A stretch of DNA of 64,000 nt from Oscillospiraceae bacterium (GTDB taxonomy: Bacteria; Bacillota; Clostridia; Oscillospirales; Ruminococcaceae): the NCBI GenBank assembly GCA_015067025.1, contig SVNC01000003.1:1-64000 (forward strand), given 5' to 3'. Within the stretch, counting starts at the first letter, position 1, and each line of letters starts with the position of its first letter. Positions 19,544 to 28,535 of this stretch are shown piece by piece. Both the position numbers and the translations under genes were made by a program. The notes under the pieces were generated by a model. It had not been told where the DNA came from. It saw nothing but the letters and a program-made list of their open reading frames with translations, and did not search any database.

Positions 19544-19580
19544 CAAAGCCACTTTTGACATTTCATCAAAAGTAGCTTTG
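19544..19580 (-). terminator. Hairpin between the purine permease and TraX-like genes
   Basis: CAAAGCCACTTTTGA / TCAAAAGTAGCTTTG, 15-bp arms with one mismatch. It lies between the permease stop and the TraX promoter, so it most likely ends permease transcripts, although the T run is weak. Confidence 0.5.
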
Positions 19581-19631
19581 TAATACTTCTATATAACTAT
19601 CCATCTTATGATGGTGGGATTTGCTTTTTTA

Positions 19632-21041
19632 TCAGTGTGTAAGAAGCAAAAGCACTATAAACATAAGTGCAAGTACATAGGTGCTGATTTTTACCTTTTT
19701 GCTGTTACCTGTGAAAAGCTCGATAACTACGTGGGAAATCATACCGAAGGCAATACCGTAGGAAATGTTGCCCGTAAAAGGCATAACTGCAACCGTCAGA
19801 AATGCGGGAACTGCAATTTCAAGCTTGTCCCAGTCAACGTCCTTTATAGAGCTCATCATAAGAACACCTACGTAAAGGAGTGCGGCAGCAGTTGCACATC
19901 CCGGTATAAGCTGTGCTATAGGGCTTAGAAACATTGCTATAAAGAAGAATATAGCGGTAAATACTGATGTAAGTCCCGTTCTGCCACCCTCGGCTACACC
20001 CGCCGTAGATTCTGCAAAGGTTGTAACCGTTGACGTACCGCAAACAGCACCTACACAGGTTGCAACAGCGTCAGAAATCATAGCCTGATTTACTCTCGGA
20101 ATATCGTCGTCCTTTGTAAGCAGGTTGCCCTTTCGACAAGCAGCATAAAGATTGCCGAGTGTATCAAACATATCAACCATACAAAATGCAAGAGAGGTTG
20201 TAAGAATAACAATAACAAAGTTTGTTATTCCATTTGCTTCTATAAAGTGTGAGAAATCAAAACCCTCTGTGAATACCTTGAACAAGGATTGCTCTGTAAA
20301 CTCACCGAATGCGGCAAAGGGGCTTGTAAGAGAAATACTGAGCTTTTCATAGAACCGGGGTATCGTAAGACCAAAGAGGTAATATACAGCCATACCGATG
20401 AGTATCCCCCATAAAACTGAACCCTTTATGTTCTTCTTTGACATAACTACAATAGCAAAGAAGGAAATGAGGCAGACCACAAGAGGCATAATATCACCCC
20501 ACGCCATATTAAGAATATTGAACGAACCTAATTCCATACCTGATGAGGTTACTGTAACAATGCCTGAATTCTTAAGTCCTAAAAGTGCGATGAAAAGACC
20601 GATACCGGCAGGGATACCTGCTCTTACCATTGCAGGAATAGAGTCGAATATCTTTTTGCGAAGTCCTGTAACCGTAAGCAGGACGAATACGATACCGTCA
20701 ATAAGTACAAGCACCATAGAGTTTGCATAACTGAAGCCAAAGCCTAAACATACCGTATATACACAAAAAGCATTAAGTCCCATACCACTTGCCTGTGCCA
20801 AAGGCAGATTGGCGAGTAATCCGATAAGCAAAGTACCTATGATTGCGGATATCGCTGTAGCGATATAAATTGCACCAAAGGATACACCAAGAGGATTAGA
20901 ACCATCGCTGAGTGGGTCTGAGAAAATATTTGGATTAACCATAAGAATATATACCATCGCAAAAAAAGTTGTGAGAGCTGCAGAAAACTCTGTTCTTATA
21001 TTTGTTTTGCGAGCAGTCATTTCAAAAAATTTGTCCATCAT
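19632..21041 (-). CDS. NCS2 family purine permease (AzgA/PbuG-like)
   Basis: 469 aa, about 13 membrane helices. Members of this NCS2 branch import adenine, guanine or hypoxanthine with protons. The N-terminus (RTEFSAALTTFFAMVYILMVNP), the ASGMGLNAF loop, DMFDTLGNLYAACRKG and the GTSTVTTFAESTAGVAEGGRTGL block are signatures of the AzgA group rather than uracil or xanthine carriers. GGGGAG precedes two adjacent ATGs, so the exact start is uncertain by one residue. No purine riboswitch is visible in the 168-nt leader region. Confidence 0.93.
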   Translation of the reverse strand: MMDKFFEMTARKTNIRTEFSAALTTFFAMVYILMVNPNIFSDPLSDGSNPLGVSFGAIYIATAISAIIGTLLIGLLANLPLAQASGMGLNAFCVYTVCLGFGFSYANSMVLVLIDGIVFVLLTVTGLRKKIFDSIPAMVRAGIPAGIGLFIALLGLKNSGIVTVTSSGMELGSFNILNMAWGDIMPLVVCLISFFAIVVMSKKNIKGSVLWGILIGMAVYYLFGLTIPRFYEKLSISLTSPFAAFGEFTEQSLFKVFTEGFDFSHFIEANGITNFVIVILTTSLAFCMVDMFDTLGNLYAACRKGNLLTKDDDIPRVNQAMISDAVATCVGAVCGTSTVTTFAESTAGVAEGGRTGLTSVFTAIFFFIAMFLSPIAQLIPGCATAAALLYVGVLMMSSIKDVDWDKLEIAVPAFLTVAVMPFTGNISYGIAFGMISHVVIELFTGNSKKVKISTYVLALMFIVLLLLTH

Positions 21042-21074
21042 AATAACTCCCCTTTTTTATAATCTTTTAAATTA

Positions 21075-21102
21075 ATTATAACATATTATTTATAAAATGC
21101 AA
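21075..21102 (-). promoter_or_regulatory. Promoter of the purine permease gene
   Basis: TTGCAT, 16-nt spacer, TATAAT on the minus strand. Confidence 0.65.
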
Positions 21103-21112
21103 CAAAAAATCA

Positions 21113-21135
21113 CCCCTCCGATCAAGTCGGAGGGG
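21113..21135 (-). terminator. Terminator of the pyruvate:ferredoxin oxidoreductase gene
   Basis: CCCCTCCGA-tcaag-TCGGAGGGG, followed on the minus strand by TGATTTTTTG. Confidence 0.85.
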
Positions 21136-21209
21136 CTTTAAACCTATTATGAATTATTCAATTCGGCTTTATTTATATGCCGTTTAAACGTAGCATCAAT
21201 TATTAAAAA

Positions 21210-24200
21210 TTACGCCTGGGGCTTGTAGTATTCTACAAGACCTACGAGGTCTTCGTAACGCTTCTTGGAGTTAGCAACAGCCTTATCAAAGAGTGCGTTA
21301 GCTCTGTCAGGGTTAGCACGCATGAGGGAGTTGTAACGAACTTCTCTCATCATGAATTCCTTGTAATCGCCTGTAGGAGCCTTGCTGTCGAGTGTGAAGG
21401 GGTTTGTTCCTTCGGGAGCAGCAGGGTTGAATCTGAATAAGTGCCAGTAACCAGCCTGTACAGCTTCCTTTTCTACCTTCTGAGCGATTGTAAGACCACC
21501 CTTGATACCGTGGTTGATACAAGGAGCATAAGCAATGATCAGTGAAGGACCGTCATATGCTTCAGCTTCAGCGATAGCCTTTAAGCACTGGTTCATATCA
21601 GCACCCATAGCGATCTGAGCTACGTATACGTAACCATACTTCATAGCGATACCGGAAAGATCCTTCTTCTTAACGTCCTTACCACCTGCAGCGAACTGAG
21701 CAACCGCACCTACGTTTGTAGCCTTGGAAGCCTGACCACCTGTGTTGGAGTAAACTTCTGTATCAAATACGAAGATGTTTACGTTCTTGCCGGAAGCGAG
21801 AACGTGGTCAACACCGCCGTAACCGATATCGTAAGCCCAACCGTCGCCACCGAAGATCCAGTTGGATTTCTTAGCGAGGAAGTCTTTAGCCTTGAGAACT
21901 GCCTTCTTTTCAGCACAATCACAATCGCAAGCTTCGAGCGCGGCAACTAATTCCTTAGTAGCGGCAGCGTTAGCCTTGCCATCGTTTGCTGTTTCAAAGT
22001 AAGCGTCGATCTTAGCCTTAACGTCAGCGTTTTCTGTCTTTTCAGCAATAGCCTTGAGCTGACCCTGAGCTCTTTCTCTTAATGTATCCTGAGCGATGAA
22101 CATACCGAGACCGTATTCAGCGTTATCCTCAAAGAGTGAGTTACCCCAAGCAGGACCCTTACCTTCCTTATTAACTGTATAAGGAGTTGAAGGAGCAGAA
22201 CCACCCCAGATTGAAGAACAACCTGTAGCGTTTGCGATGTACATTCTGTCACCGAAGAGCTGTGTGATGAGCTTAGCGTAAGGTGTTTCACCACAACCTG
22301 CACAAGCACCTGAGAATTCGAGGAGGGGCTGCTTGAACTGTGAGCCCTTAACTGTTGTTTCCTTGAACTTTTCAGCAACTTCAGGCTTTTCAGGAATTGT
22401 CATAGCGTAGTCGAACATAGCCTGTTCAGCCATCTGAGAATCAAGAGACTTCATTTCGAGAGCCTTTGTCTTGGAAGGACAAACCTGTGCACATACGCCG
22501 CAACCTGTACAGTCAAGTACAGATGTAACCATAGCAAACTTCATGCCGGGAAGACCCATAGCATCCTTCATCTTTGCACCAGCAGGAGCCTTAGCAGCTT
22601 CTTCTTCGGAAAGGATGATAGGACGGATTACTGCGTGAGGACATACGAATGAGCACTGGTTACACTGGATGCAGTTTTCAGGAATCCACTCGGGAACGTC
22701 TACTGCGATACCACGCTTTTCGTAAGCTGCTGAACCCTGAGGGAATGTACCGTCAGCCATATCTACGAATGTAGAAACGGGGAGACTGTCACCTCTCTGA
22801 GCGTTTACGGGGATAAGGATGTTGTTAACGAAGTCAACGAGATCCTTTCTGTCACCTGTTGCAACTGCTACAGGAAGTGTACCCTCAGCATCTGCCCAAG
22901 CAGCAGGAACGTCAACCTTAATTACTTCACCTGCACCTCTTTCGATAGCAGCGTAGTTCATATTAACAATTTCTTCGCCCTTCTTAGCGAATGACTTGTA
23001 TGCAGCCTTCTTCATGTAGTCGATAGCTTCATCAGCAGGGATGATGTTAGCGATTGAGAAGAATGCAGACTGTAATACTGTATTTGTCTTGTTGCCAAGA
23101 CCGATTTCCTTAGCAACCTTGATAGCGTTGATGATGTAGAAGTTGATATTGTTCTTAGCGATGTAAGCCTTAACGGGTGCAGGGAGCTTTTCATCGAGCT
23201 CTTCTACTGACCACTGGCAGTTAAGTAAGAATGAACCACCGGGGATAACATCCTGAACCATATCATACTTATCAATGTATGAGGGGTTGTGGCAAGCTAC
23301 AAAGTTAGCCTTGTTTACGAAATAAGTTGACTTGATGGGTGACTTACCGAAACGAAGGTGAGAAATTGTAACACCACCGGACTTCTTTGAGTCGTATGCG
23401 AAGTATGCCTGAGCATACATATCTGTGTGGTCACCGATGATCTTGATGGAGTTCTTGTTAGCACCAACAGTACCGTCTGAACCGAGACCCCAGAACTTGC
23501 AGCAAGTTGTACCTTCGGGAGTTGTGTTGGGGTTTTCACCGATAGGAAGTGAAAGACCTGTAACGTCGTCTTCGATACCGATTGTAAACTTAGCCTTTGT
23601 TGTGTTGTTGTATACAGCGATGATCTGTGCAGGGTTGCAGTCCTTAGAGCCAAGACCGTAGCGACCTGTGAATACGGGAACGTTCTGGAACTTGTCAGCC
23701 TGCTTTAATGCTGCTACTACATCGAGGTACAAAGGTTCGCCGAGTGCACCGGGTTCCTTTGTTCTGTCAAGAACAGTGATCTGCTTAACTGTAGAAGGAA
23801 TAGCGTCTACGAATGCATTTACAGCAAAAGGTCTGTAAAGTCTAACCTTAACGAGACCAACCTTCTTGCCCTGTGCGAGCATGTAGTCGATTGTTTCTTC
23901 GATTGTATCGCAAGCGGAGCCCATAGCTACGATTACGTGTTCTGCATCAGCAGCACCGTAGTAGTTGAACAGCTTGTAATCTGTACCGATTTCAGCATTA
24001 ACCTTGTCCATATACTTCTGTACGATCTCAGGGCAAGCATCATAGTACTTGTTGCTTGCTTCCTTAGCCTGGAAGAAGATGTCAGGGTTCTGAGCTGTAC
24101 CGTGAAGAACAGGGTGCTCAGGGTTTAATGCTCTGTTGCGGAATGCGTCGATAGCATCGTGATCAACCATCTTATCGAGTGTATCATAATCCCAAACCTC

Positions 24201-24749
24201 GATCTTCTGGATTTCGTGAGATGTTCTGAAACCGTCGAAGAAGTGAAGGAAAGGAACTCTTGCTTCAAATGTAGCGAGGTGAGCTACAGCACCGAGGTCC
24301 ATAACTTCCTGGGGGTTTGTTGAGCACATCATAGCGTAGCCTGTCTGACGGCAAGCGTAAACGTCGCTGTGATCGCCGAAGATTGAAAGTGCGTGTGTTG
24401 CAAGAGCACGAGCAGAAACGTGAATTACGCTGGGTAATAATTCGCCTGCGATCTTGTACATATTAGGGATCATCAGGAGTAAGCCCTGTGATGCTGTGTA
24501 AGTTGTTGTGCAAGCACCTGCTGAAAGTGAGCCGTGAACTGCACCAGCAGCACCTGCTTCTGACTGCATTTCTACAACCTTAACTTCCTGTCCGAAAATG
24601 TTCTTTCTTCCGGCAGTTGCCCAAGAATCTGTTACTTCAGCCATAACTGAAGAGGGTGTAATGGGGTAAATCGCAGCAACGTCAGTAAACGCATAGGATA
24701 CGTGACCGGCAGCGTTGTTACCATCCATAGTAAGTTTTTGTCTTCCCAT
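21210..24749 (-). CDS. nifJ: Pyruvate:ferredoxin (flavodoxin) oxidoreductase
   Basis: 1179 aa, the usual single-chain length. It oxidises pyruvate with CoA to acetyl-CoA and CO2 and reduces ferredoxin, the core of anaerobic fermentative metabolism. Domains in order: pyrimidine-binding domain with YPITPSS; transketolase-C-like and gamma domains; two [4Fe-4S] sites (CIQCNQCSFVCPHAV and CTGCGVCAQVCPS); then the TPP domain with a further cluster cysteine pair (SGACAGCGETPY) and GDGWAYDIGYGG...YSNTGGQ. The track start at 24776 is upstream of the AGGAGG site; the ATG at 24749 (MGRQKLTMDGN) is the real start. Own promoter and terminator. Highly expressed-type codon use. Confidence 0.98.
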   Translation of the reverse strand: MGRQKLTMDGNNAAGHVSYAFTDVAAIYPITPSSVMAEVTDSWATAGRKNIFGQEVKVVEMQSEAGAAGAVHGSLSAGACTTTYTASQGLLLMIPNMYKIAGELLPSVIHVSARALATHALSIFGDHSDVYACRQTGYAMMCSTNPQEVMDLGAVAHLATFEARVPFLHFFDGFRTSHEIQKIEVWDYDTLDKMVDHDAIDAFRNRALNPEHPVLHGTAQNPDIFFQAKEASNKYYDACPEIVQKYMDKVNAEIGTDYKLFNYYGAADAEHVIVAMGSACDTIEETIDYMLAQGKKVGLVKVRLYRPFAVNAFVDAIPSTVKQITVLDRTKEPGALGEPLYLDVVAALKQADKFQNVPVFTGRYGLGSKDCNPAQIIAVYNNTTKAKFTIGIEDDVTGLSLPIGENPNTTPEGTTCCKFWGLGSDGTVGANKNSIKIIGDHTDMYAQAYFAYDSKKSGGVTISHLRFGKSPIKSTYFVNKANFVACHNPSYIDKYDMVQDVIPGGSFLLNCQWSVEELDEKLPAPVKAYIAKNNINFYIINAIKVAKEIGLGNKTNTVLQSAFFSIANIIPADEAIDYMKKAAYKSFAKKGEEIVNMNYAAIERGAGEVIKVDVPAAWADAEGTLPVAVATGDRKDLVDFVNNILIPVNAQRGDSLPVSTFVDMADGTFPQGSAAYEKRGIAVDVPEWIPENCIQCNQCSFVCPHAVIRPIILSEEEAAKAPAGAKMKDAMGLPGMKFAMVTSVLDCTGCGVCAQVCPSKTKALEMKSLDSQMAEQAMFDYAMTIPEKPEVAEKFKETTVKGSQFKQPLLEFSGACAGCGETPYAKLITQLFGDRMYIANATGCSSIWGGSAPSTPYTVNKEGKGPAWGNSLFEDNAEYGLGMFIAQDTLRERAQGQLKAIAEKTENADVKAKIDAYFETANDGKANAAATKELVAALEACDCDCAEKKAVLKAKDFLAKKSNWIFGGDGWAYDIGYGGVDHVLASGKNVNIFVFDTEVYSNTGGQASKATNVGAVAQFAAGGKDVKKKDLSGIAMKYGYVYVAQIAMGADMNQCLKAIAEAEAYDGPSLIIAYAPCINHGIKGGLTIAQKVEKEAVQAGYWHLFRFNPAAPEGTNPFTLDSKAPTGDYKEFMMREVRYNSLMRANPDRANALFDKAVANSKKRYEDLVGLVEYYKPQA

Positions 24750-24810
24750 TGGAATCGTCCTCCTTTGTATTTGCATGGGGATATTTTTTGTCCCACGCCT
24801 TCAACATAGT

Positions 24811-24839
24811 ATTATATCACACCTTTAAGAAAATGTAAA
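24811..24839 (-). promoter_or_regulatory. Promoter of the pyruvate:ferredoxin oxidoreductase gene
   Basis: TTTACA, 17-nt spacer, TATAAT on the minus strand, about 60 nt before the start codon. Confidence 0.75.
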
Positions 24840-24960
24840 TATCAAAATCGGCTTTTTTTATTAATTTTTTAACAATCTCCGTGATTTTGCAAATAAAAAT
24901 TTTTCTTAGAAGGGATATTATGTAAATTTTTAAAAAGAAATTTTATTTTATCTTTTTCTC

Positions 24961-24989
24961 TTGCTTTTTTCTTTATTTTGTACTATACT
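24961..24989 (+). promoter_or_regulatory. Promoter of the DUF1846 gene
   Basis: TTGCTT, 17-nt spacer, TATACT. The gap 24750-25071 holds only this promoter, the divergent one and AT-rich spacer. Confidence 0.6.
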
Positions 24990-25071
24990 TAGAAGTGTGT
25001 TTTGGTATACAGAAATTAAAGTGCAGACTCACATTTCAAAGCAAGACGCACAAGAAGGGACGGTAATATAT

Positions 25072-26550
25072 ATGAACGGCAGGAAAATCGGATTTGACAA
25101 CGATAAATATCTGAAAATGCAGTCCGAACACATAAGAGAGCGTATCTCCCAGTTCGGCGACAAGCTGTATCTTGAATTCGGCGGAAAGCTTTTTGACGAC
25201 TTTCACGCTTCTCGTGTTCTCCCCGGCTTTAAGCCCGACAGTAAGTTGCAGATGCTTTTACAGTTAAAGGATGAAGCTGAAGTAGTTATAGTCATAAATT
25301 CAGCCGATATCGAGAAGAATAAGGTGAGAGGTGACCTCGGTATAACTTATGATGCAGAGGTAATAAGACTGCTGAGCATATTCAGAAAGATCGGTCTGTT
25401 TGTCGGAAGTGTCGTTCTTACCCAGTATGAGGGACAGACAAGCGCAAACGTGTTCCAGCAAAGACTTGAAGCACAGGGCGTAAAGGTTTATCATCATTAT
25501 CACATCAAGGGCTACCCTTCTGACCTTGAATATATAATGAGTGATGAAGGCTTCGGCAAGAACGATTATATAGAAACCTCCCACAGACTTGTAATCATCA
25601 CCGCACCCGGACCCGGCAGCGGAAAGATGGCAACCTGTTTATCCCAGCTCTATCACGAGCATAAGAACAATATAAATTCAGGCTACGCAAAATTCGAGAC
25701 CTTCCCTATCTGGAATATGCCGCTTAGCCATCCTGTAAATCTAGCTTACGAAGCGGCAACTTCTGATTTAAACGACGTCAATATGATAGACCCCTATCAT
25801 CTTGAAGCCTACGGCGAAACTACCGTAAATTACAACAGAGACGTTGAGATATTCCCCGTTTTAAATGCAATGTTTGAACGCATTTCAGGAGTATCGCCCT
25901 ACAAATCACCCACCGATATGGGCGTAAATATGGTAGGCAACTGCATTGTTGATGATGAAGTGGTATGCGAAGCCTCCCGTCAGGAGATCGTCAGAAGATA
26001 TTATACCGCATTATGCAACAACCGTTTAGGCACTGTTGCCGATGACGAAGTCTACGGACTGGAGCTTTTAATGAAGAAAGCGAAAGTAACAAAGGACGAC
26101 AGAAAGGTGATAGCCGCCGCACTTCAGAAGGAAGAACAGACCGGCTATCCTGCCGCAGCTATGGAATTACCTGACGGCACTATTATAACCGGCAAGACGT
26201 CAAATCTTCTCGGTGCATCCTCTGCTCTGCTCCTTAACGCACTAAAATATTTTGCAGGAATTGACGATGCGGCATTGCTTATGTCACCGCAGATAATTGA
26301 GCCTATACAAAATCTCAAGGTTCACCATTTAGGTAATATGAACCCACGACTGCATACCGACGAATCGCTTATTGCACTTTCAATATGTGCAAATACCAGC
26401 GAGCAGGCTAAAAAGGCTATAGAGCAGATAGACAAGCTCCGTGGCTGCGAGGTACACTCCACCGTTATGCTGTCATCCATCGATGAAAGAACCTTTAAAA
26501 GACTTGGTATAAACCTCACCTGCGAGCCTAAATATCAGACGAATATGTAA
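25072..26550 (+). CDS. DUF1846 domain protein
   Basis: 492 aa from the ATG at 25072, which follows AAGGGACGG; the track's start at 24961 lies in the promoter. DUF1846 proteins are large soluble proteins of uncertain function, with a nucleotide-binding-like N-terminal part. Family blocks: IGFDNDKYLKMQSEHIRERI, HASRVLPGF, ITAPGPGSGKMATCLSQLYHE (a P-loop-like glycine-rich stretch), GVNMVGNCIVDD and the C-terminal HHLGNMNPRLHTDE. Monocistronic with its own promoter and terminator. A kinase- or ligase-like activity is only inference from the glycine-rich motif. Confidence 0.92.
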   Translation: MNGRKIGFDNDKYLKMQSEHIRERISQFGDKLYLEFGGKLFDDFHASRVLPGFKPDSKLQMLLQLKDEAEVVIVINSADIEKNKVRGDLGITYDAEVIRLLSIFRKIGLFVGSVVLTQYEGQTSANVFQQRLEAQGVKVYHHYHIKGYPSDLEYIMSDEGFGKNDYIETSHRLVIITAPGPGSGKMATCLSQLYHEHKNNINSGYAKFETFPIWNMPLSHPVNLAYEAATSDLNDVNMIDPYHLEAYGETTVNYNRDVEIFPVLNAMFERISGVSPYKSPTDMGVNMVGNCIVDDEVVCEASRQEIVRRYYTALCNNRLGTVADDEVYGLELLMKKAKVTKDDRKVIAAALQKEEQTGYPAAAMELPDGTIITGKTSNLLGASSALLLNALKYFAGIDDAALLMSPQIIEPIQNLKVHHLGNMNPRLHTDESLIALSICANTSEQAKKAIEQIDKLRGCEVHSTVMLSSIDERTFKRLGINLTCEPKYQTNM

Positions 26551-26555
26551 AATAG

Positions 26556-26592
26556 ATCCTGAAAAGAACTGAAATTTCTTTTCAGGATTTTT
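26556..26592 (+). terminator. Terminator of the DUF1846 gene
   Basis: ATCCTGAAAAGAA / TTCTTTTCAGGAT stem followed by TTTT. Confidence 0.85.
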
Positions 26593-26605
26593 CATTTTAT
26601 AAAAA

Positions 26606-26630
26606 TCAGGCGACCAAAAAGGTCGCCTGA
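26606..26630 (-). terminator. Terminator of the lysA operon
   Basis: TCAGGCGACC-aaaaa-GGTCGCCTGA, followed by TTTTTA on the minus strand. Confidence 0.85.
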
Positions 26631-26641
26631 AACTTTATTTA

Positions 26642-27148
26642 TTATTCTTCCGATGAAGATTGCGACGATGAAGTCATCGCATCAACCATTTCTGCCGCCT
26701 GATTTGCAACGCCTTCGGTAACCAGTTCCTGAACGTCCTGCTCTTCTTCATCCTCAAATTCTTTCTTGTACTTTTTCGGATCATCGTTATCGGTACGTTT
26801 CATCATTTCCGCCTGCTTGTAAAGATCAGGCATAGCTTCTGCTAATTTTTTCTTATCGGAAAGCGGAACGTAATCACCGTTCATTATACGCATTGCGATT
26901 TTCAGGAGCTTGCCGTAATCTCTCATCATAGCACCCTGAGTGCTACCATTTTTCTCGTTCTCACGTTGGTTTTGCAGCTCCATTTTGGCGTATTCAAGAT
27001 CGGCACGGCGTTTTTCCTGTAGCTTCTGTAATGGGGAGGTCTTTTCTTCCTGCTGTATCTTTTCTTCTTCTGGAATTTCAGCAGGCTTTCCTTCCATCTT
27101 CAGTCCGTTAAAGCTTGCACTTGAAAATGACACGTTATTAATAGTCAT
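26642..27148 (-). CDS. Charged cytosolic protein of unknown function downstream of lysA
   Basis: 168 aa with a very strong ribosome site (AAAGGAGG). No signal peptide or membrane helix. The first 25 residues are Ser/Asn-rich (TINNVSFSSASFNG), followed by a Glu/Lys/Gln-rich probable coiled coil (about 28-66), a more ordered centre (MMRDYGKLLKIAMRIMNGDYVPLS), and an acidic Ser-rich tail ending SSSQSSSEE. I recognise no family. It lies 33 nt after lysA and before a shared terminator, so it is probably co-transcribed, but nothing shows a link to lysine synthesis. Confidence 0.7.
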   Translation of the reverse strand: MTINNVSFSSASFNGLKMEGKPAEIPEEEKIQQEEKTSPLQKLQEKRRADLEYAKMELQNQRENEKNGSTQGAMMRDYGKLLKIAMRIMNGDYVPLSDKKKLAEAMPDLYKQAEMMKRTDNDDPKKYKKEFEDEEEQDVQELVTEGVANQAAEMVDAMTSSSQSSSEE

Positions 27149-27181
27149 AGAATAACCTCCTTTACAGATTTTTAACGTAAA

Positions 27182-28450
27182 TTACTTTGAGAAATTATAC
27201 TTTTCAGTAAAATCAAAGGTTGCAAAATAATCCTCAGGTGTTTCTGCTCTTCTTATCAGCTTATATGAACCATCGGGCTTTAACATAACCTCTGCTGAAC
27301 GGAGCTTACCGTTATAGTTATAACCCATTGAGAAGCCGTGAGCACCCGTATCGTGGATATAGATGATATCACCCATTTCAATTTCAGGTAACATTCTGTC
27401 AATTGCAAACTTATCGCAGTTTTCGCAAAGACCGCCTGTTACGTCGTACATATGGTCACAGGGAGCGTTTTCTTTGCCCATTACGGTAATGTGGTGGTAT
27501 GAACCGTAAACTGCGGGTCTCATAAGGTTTGCCGCACAAGCGTCAAGACCGATATATTCCTTGTGGATGTGCTTTTCTCTGATCGCTGTTGCAACGAGAG
27601 CACCATAAGGAGCAAGCATAAATCTGCCGAGCTCTGTATAGATTGCCACATCGCCAAGACCGGCAGGAACTAAGATCTCTTCATATGCTTTTCTTACGCC
27701 TTCACCGATAGCTAAGATGTCGTTAGCTTCCTGATCGGGCTTGTAGGGGATACCAACGCCGCCTGAAAGGTTGATAAAGCTGAGTTCAACGCCTGTCTTT
27801 TCCTTTATTTCAACGGCTGTTCTGAACATAATACCTGCAAGTACGGGATAGTACTCATTTGTAAGAGTGTTGCTGGCAAGGAATGCGTGCATACCAAAAC
27901 GCTTTGCACCCTTTTCCTTAAGAACACGGTAGCCCTCGATGATCTGCTCGTGAGTGAAGCCGTACTTTGCATCCTTAGGGGTATCCATTACGTTGCCCTT
28001 TTCGCTGGTCTTGAATTCTCCGCCGGGATTGTAACGGCAGGAAATAGTTTCGGGGATACCTGTCAGCTTTTCAAGAATATCAATGTGTGTAAAGTCGTCA
28101 AGGTTTATAATAGCCCCTAACTTATATGCAAGCTCAAAGTCGCAGTCGGGTGTTGCATTGGAGCTGAACATAATGTCGTGCTGCTTTGCACCTACTCTGT
28201 CAGATAACATAAGCTCTGTGTAGGATGAGCAGTCAAAGCCGCAGCCCTCTTCCTGTAACACTTCCATAATGAAGGGGTTGGGGGTAGCCTTTACTGCAAA
28301 ATATTCTCTGAAGCCCTTGTTCCAGGAGAACGCCTGCTTTAACTTCTTTGCATTTTCTCTTATTCCCTTTTCATCGTAAATATGAAAAGGGGTGGGGATA
28401 TCGCTGATGATCTCTTCTAATTTTTCCTTTGATACAAATGGTGTTTTCAT
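27182..28450 (-). CDS. lysA: Diaminopimelate decarboxylase
   Basis: 422 aa. A PLP enzyme that decarboxylates meso-diaminopimelate to L-lysine. The PLP lysine is in YFAVKATP (K54). Further family blocks are CGFDCSSYTEL, FSSNATPD, NLSGGVGIPY, IYTELGRFM (in place of EPGR), and the C-terminal DIIYIHDTGAHGFSMGYNYNG. It belongs to the fold III decarboxylase group; EPGR to ELGR is a variant seen in the longer clostridial branch. Upstream are a good promoter and a perfect 16-bp palindrome, so regulation by a dimeric repressor is likely. Confidence 0.92.
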   Translation of the reverse strand: MKTPFVSKEKLEEIISDIPTPFHIYDEKGIRENAKKLKQAFSWNKGFREYFAVKATPNPFIMEVLQEEGCGFDCSSYTELMLSDRVGAKQHDIMFSSNATPDCDFELAYKLGAIINLDDFTHIDILEKLTGIPETISCRYNPGGEFKTSEKGNVMDTPKDAKYGFTHEQIIEGYRVLKEKGAKRFGMHAFLASNTLTNEYYPVLAGIMFRTAVEIKEKTGVELSFINLSGGVGIPYKPDQEANDILAIGEGVRKAYEEILVPAGLGDVAIYTELGRFMLAPYGALVATAIREKHIHKEYIGLDACAANLMRPAVYGSYHHITVMGKENAPCDHMYDVTGGLCENCDKFAIDRMLPEIEMGDIIYIHDTGAHGFSMGYNYNGKLRSAEVMLKPDGSYKLIRRAETPEDYFATFDFTEKYNFSK

Positions 28451-28474
28451 AATATTTCTGTCCTTTCTTTTTCG

Positions 28475-28490
28475 GTTAGTCTTGACTAAC
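28475..28490 (-). promoter_or_regulatory. Perfect palindromic operator candidate of lysA
   Basis: GTTAGTCTTGACTAAC is a perfect 16-bp palindrome apart from its central TT, lying just after the -10 over the transcription start. That layout fits a dimeric repressor site; the regulator is unknown. Confidence 0.5.
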
Positions 28491-28497
28491 TAATTAT

Positions 28498-28526
28498 ATA
28501 GTACTACACTTTTACGTATTTGTCAA
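28498..28526 (-). promoter_or_regulatory. Promoter of lysA
   Basis: Consensus TTGACA, 17-nt spacer, TACTAT on the minus strand. Confidence 0.7.
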
Positions 28527-28535
28527 TAGGGATTT

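Noticed and set aside
21042-21209. Purine riboswitch upstream of the permease
   Set aside because: No conserved purine aptamer loop sequences; the only structure is the terminator of the upstream gene.
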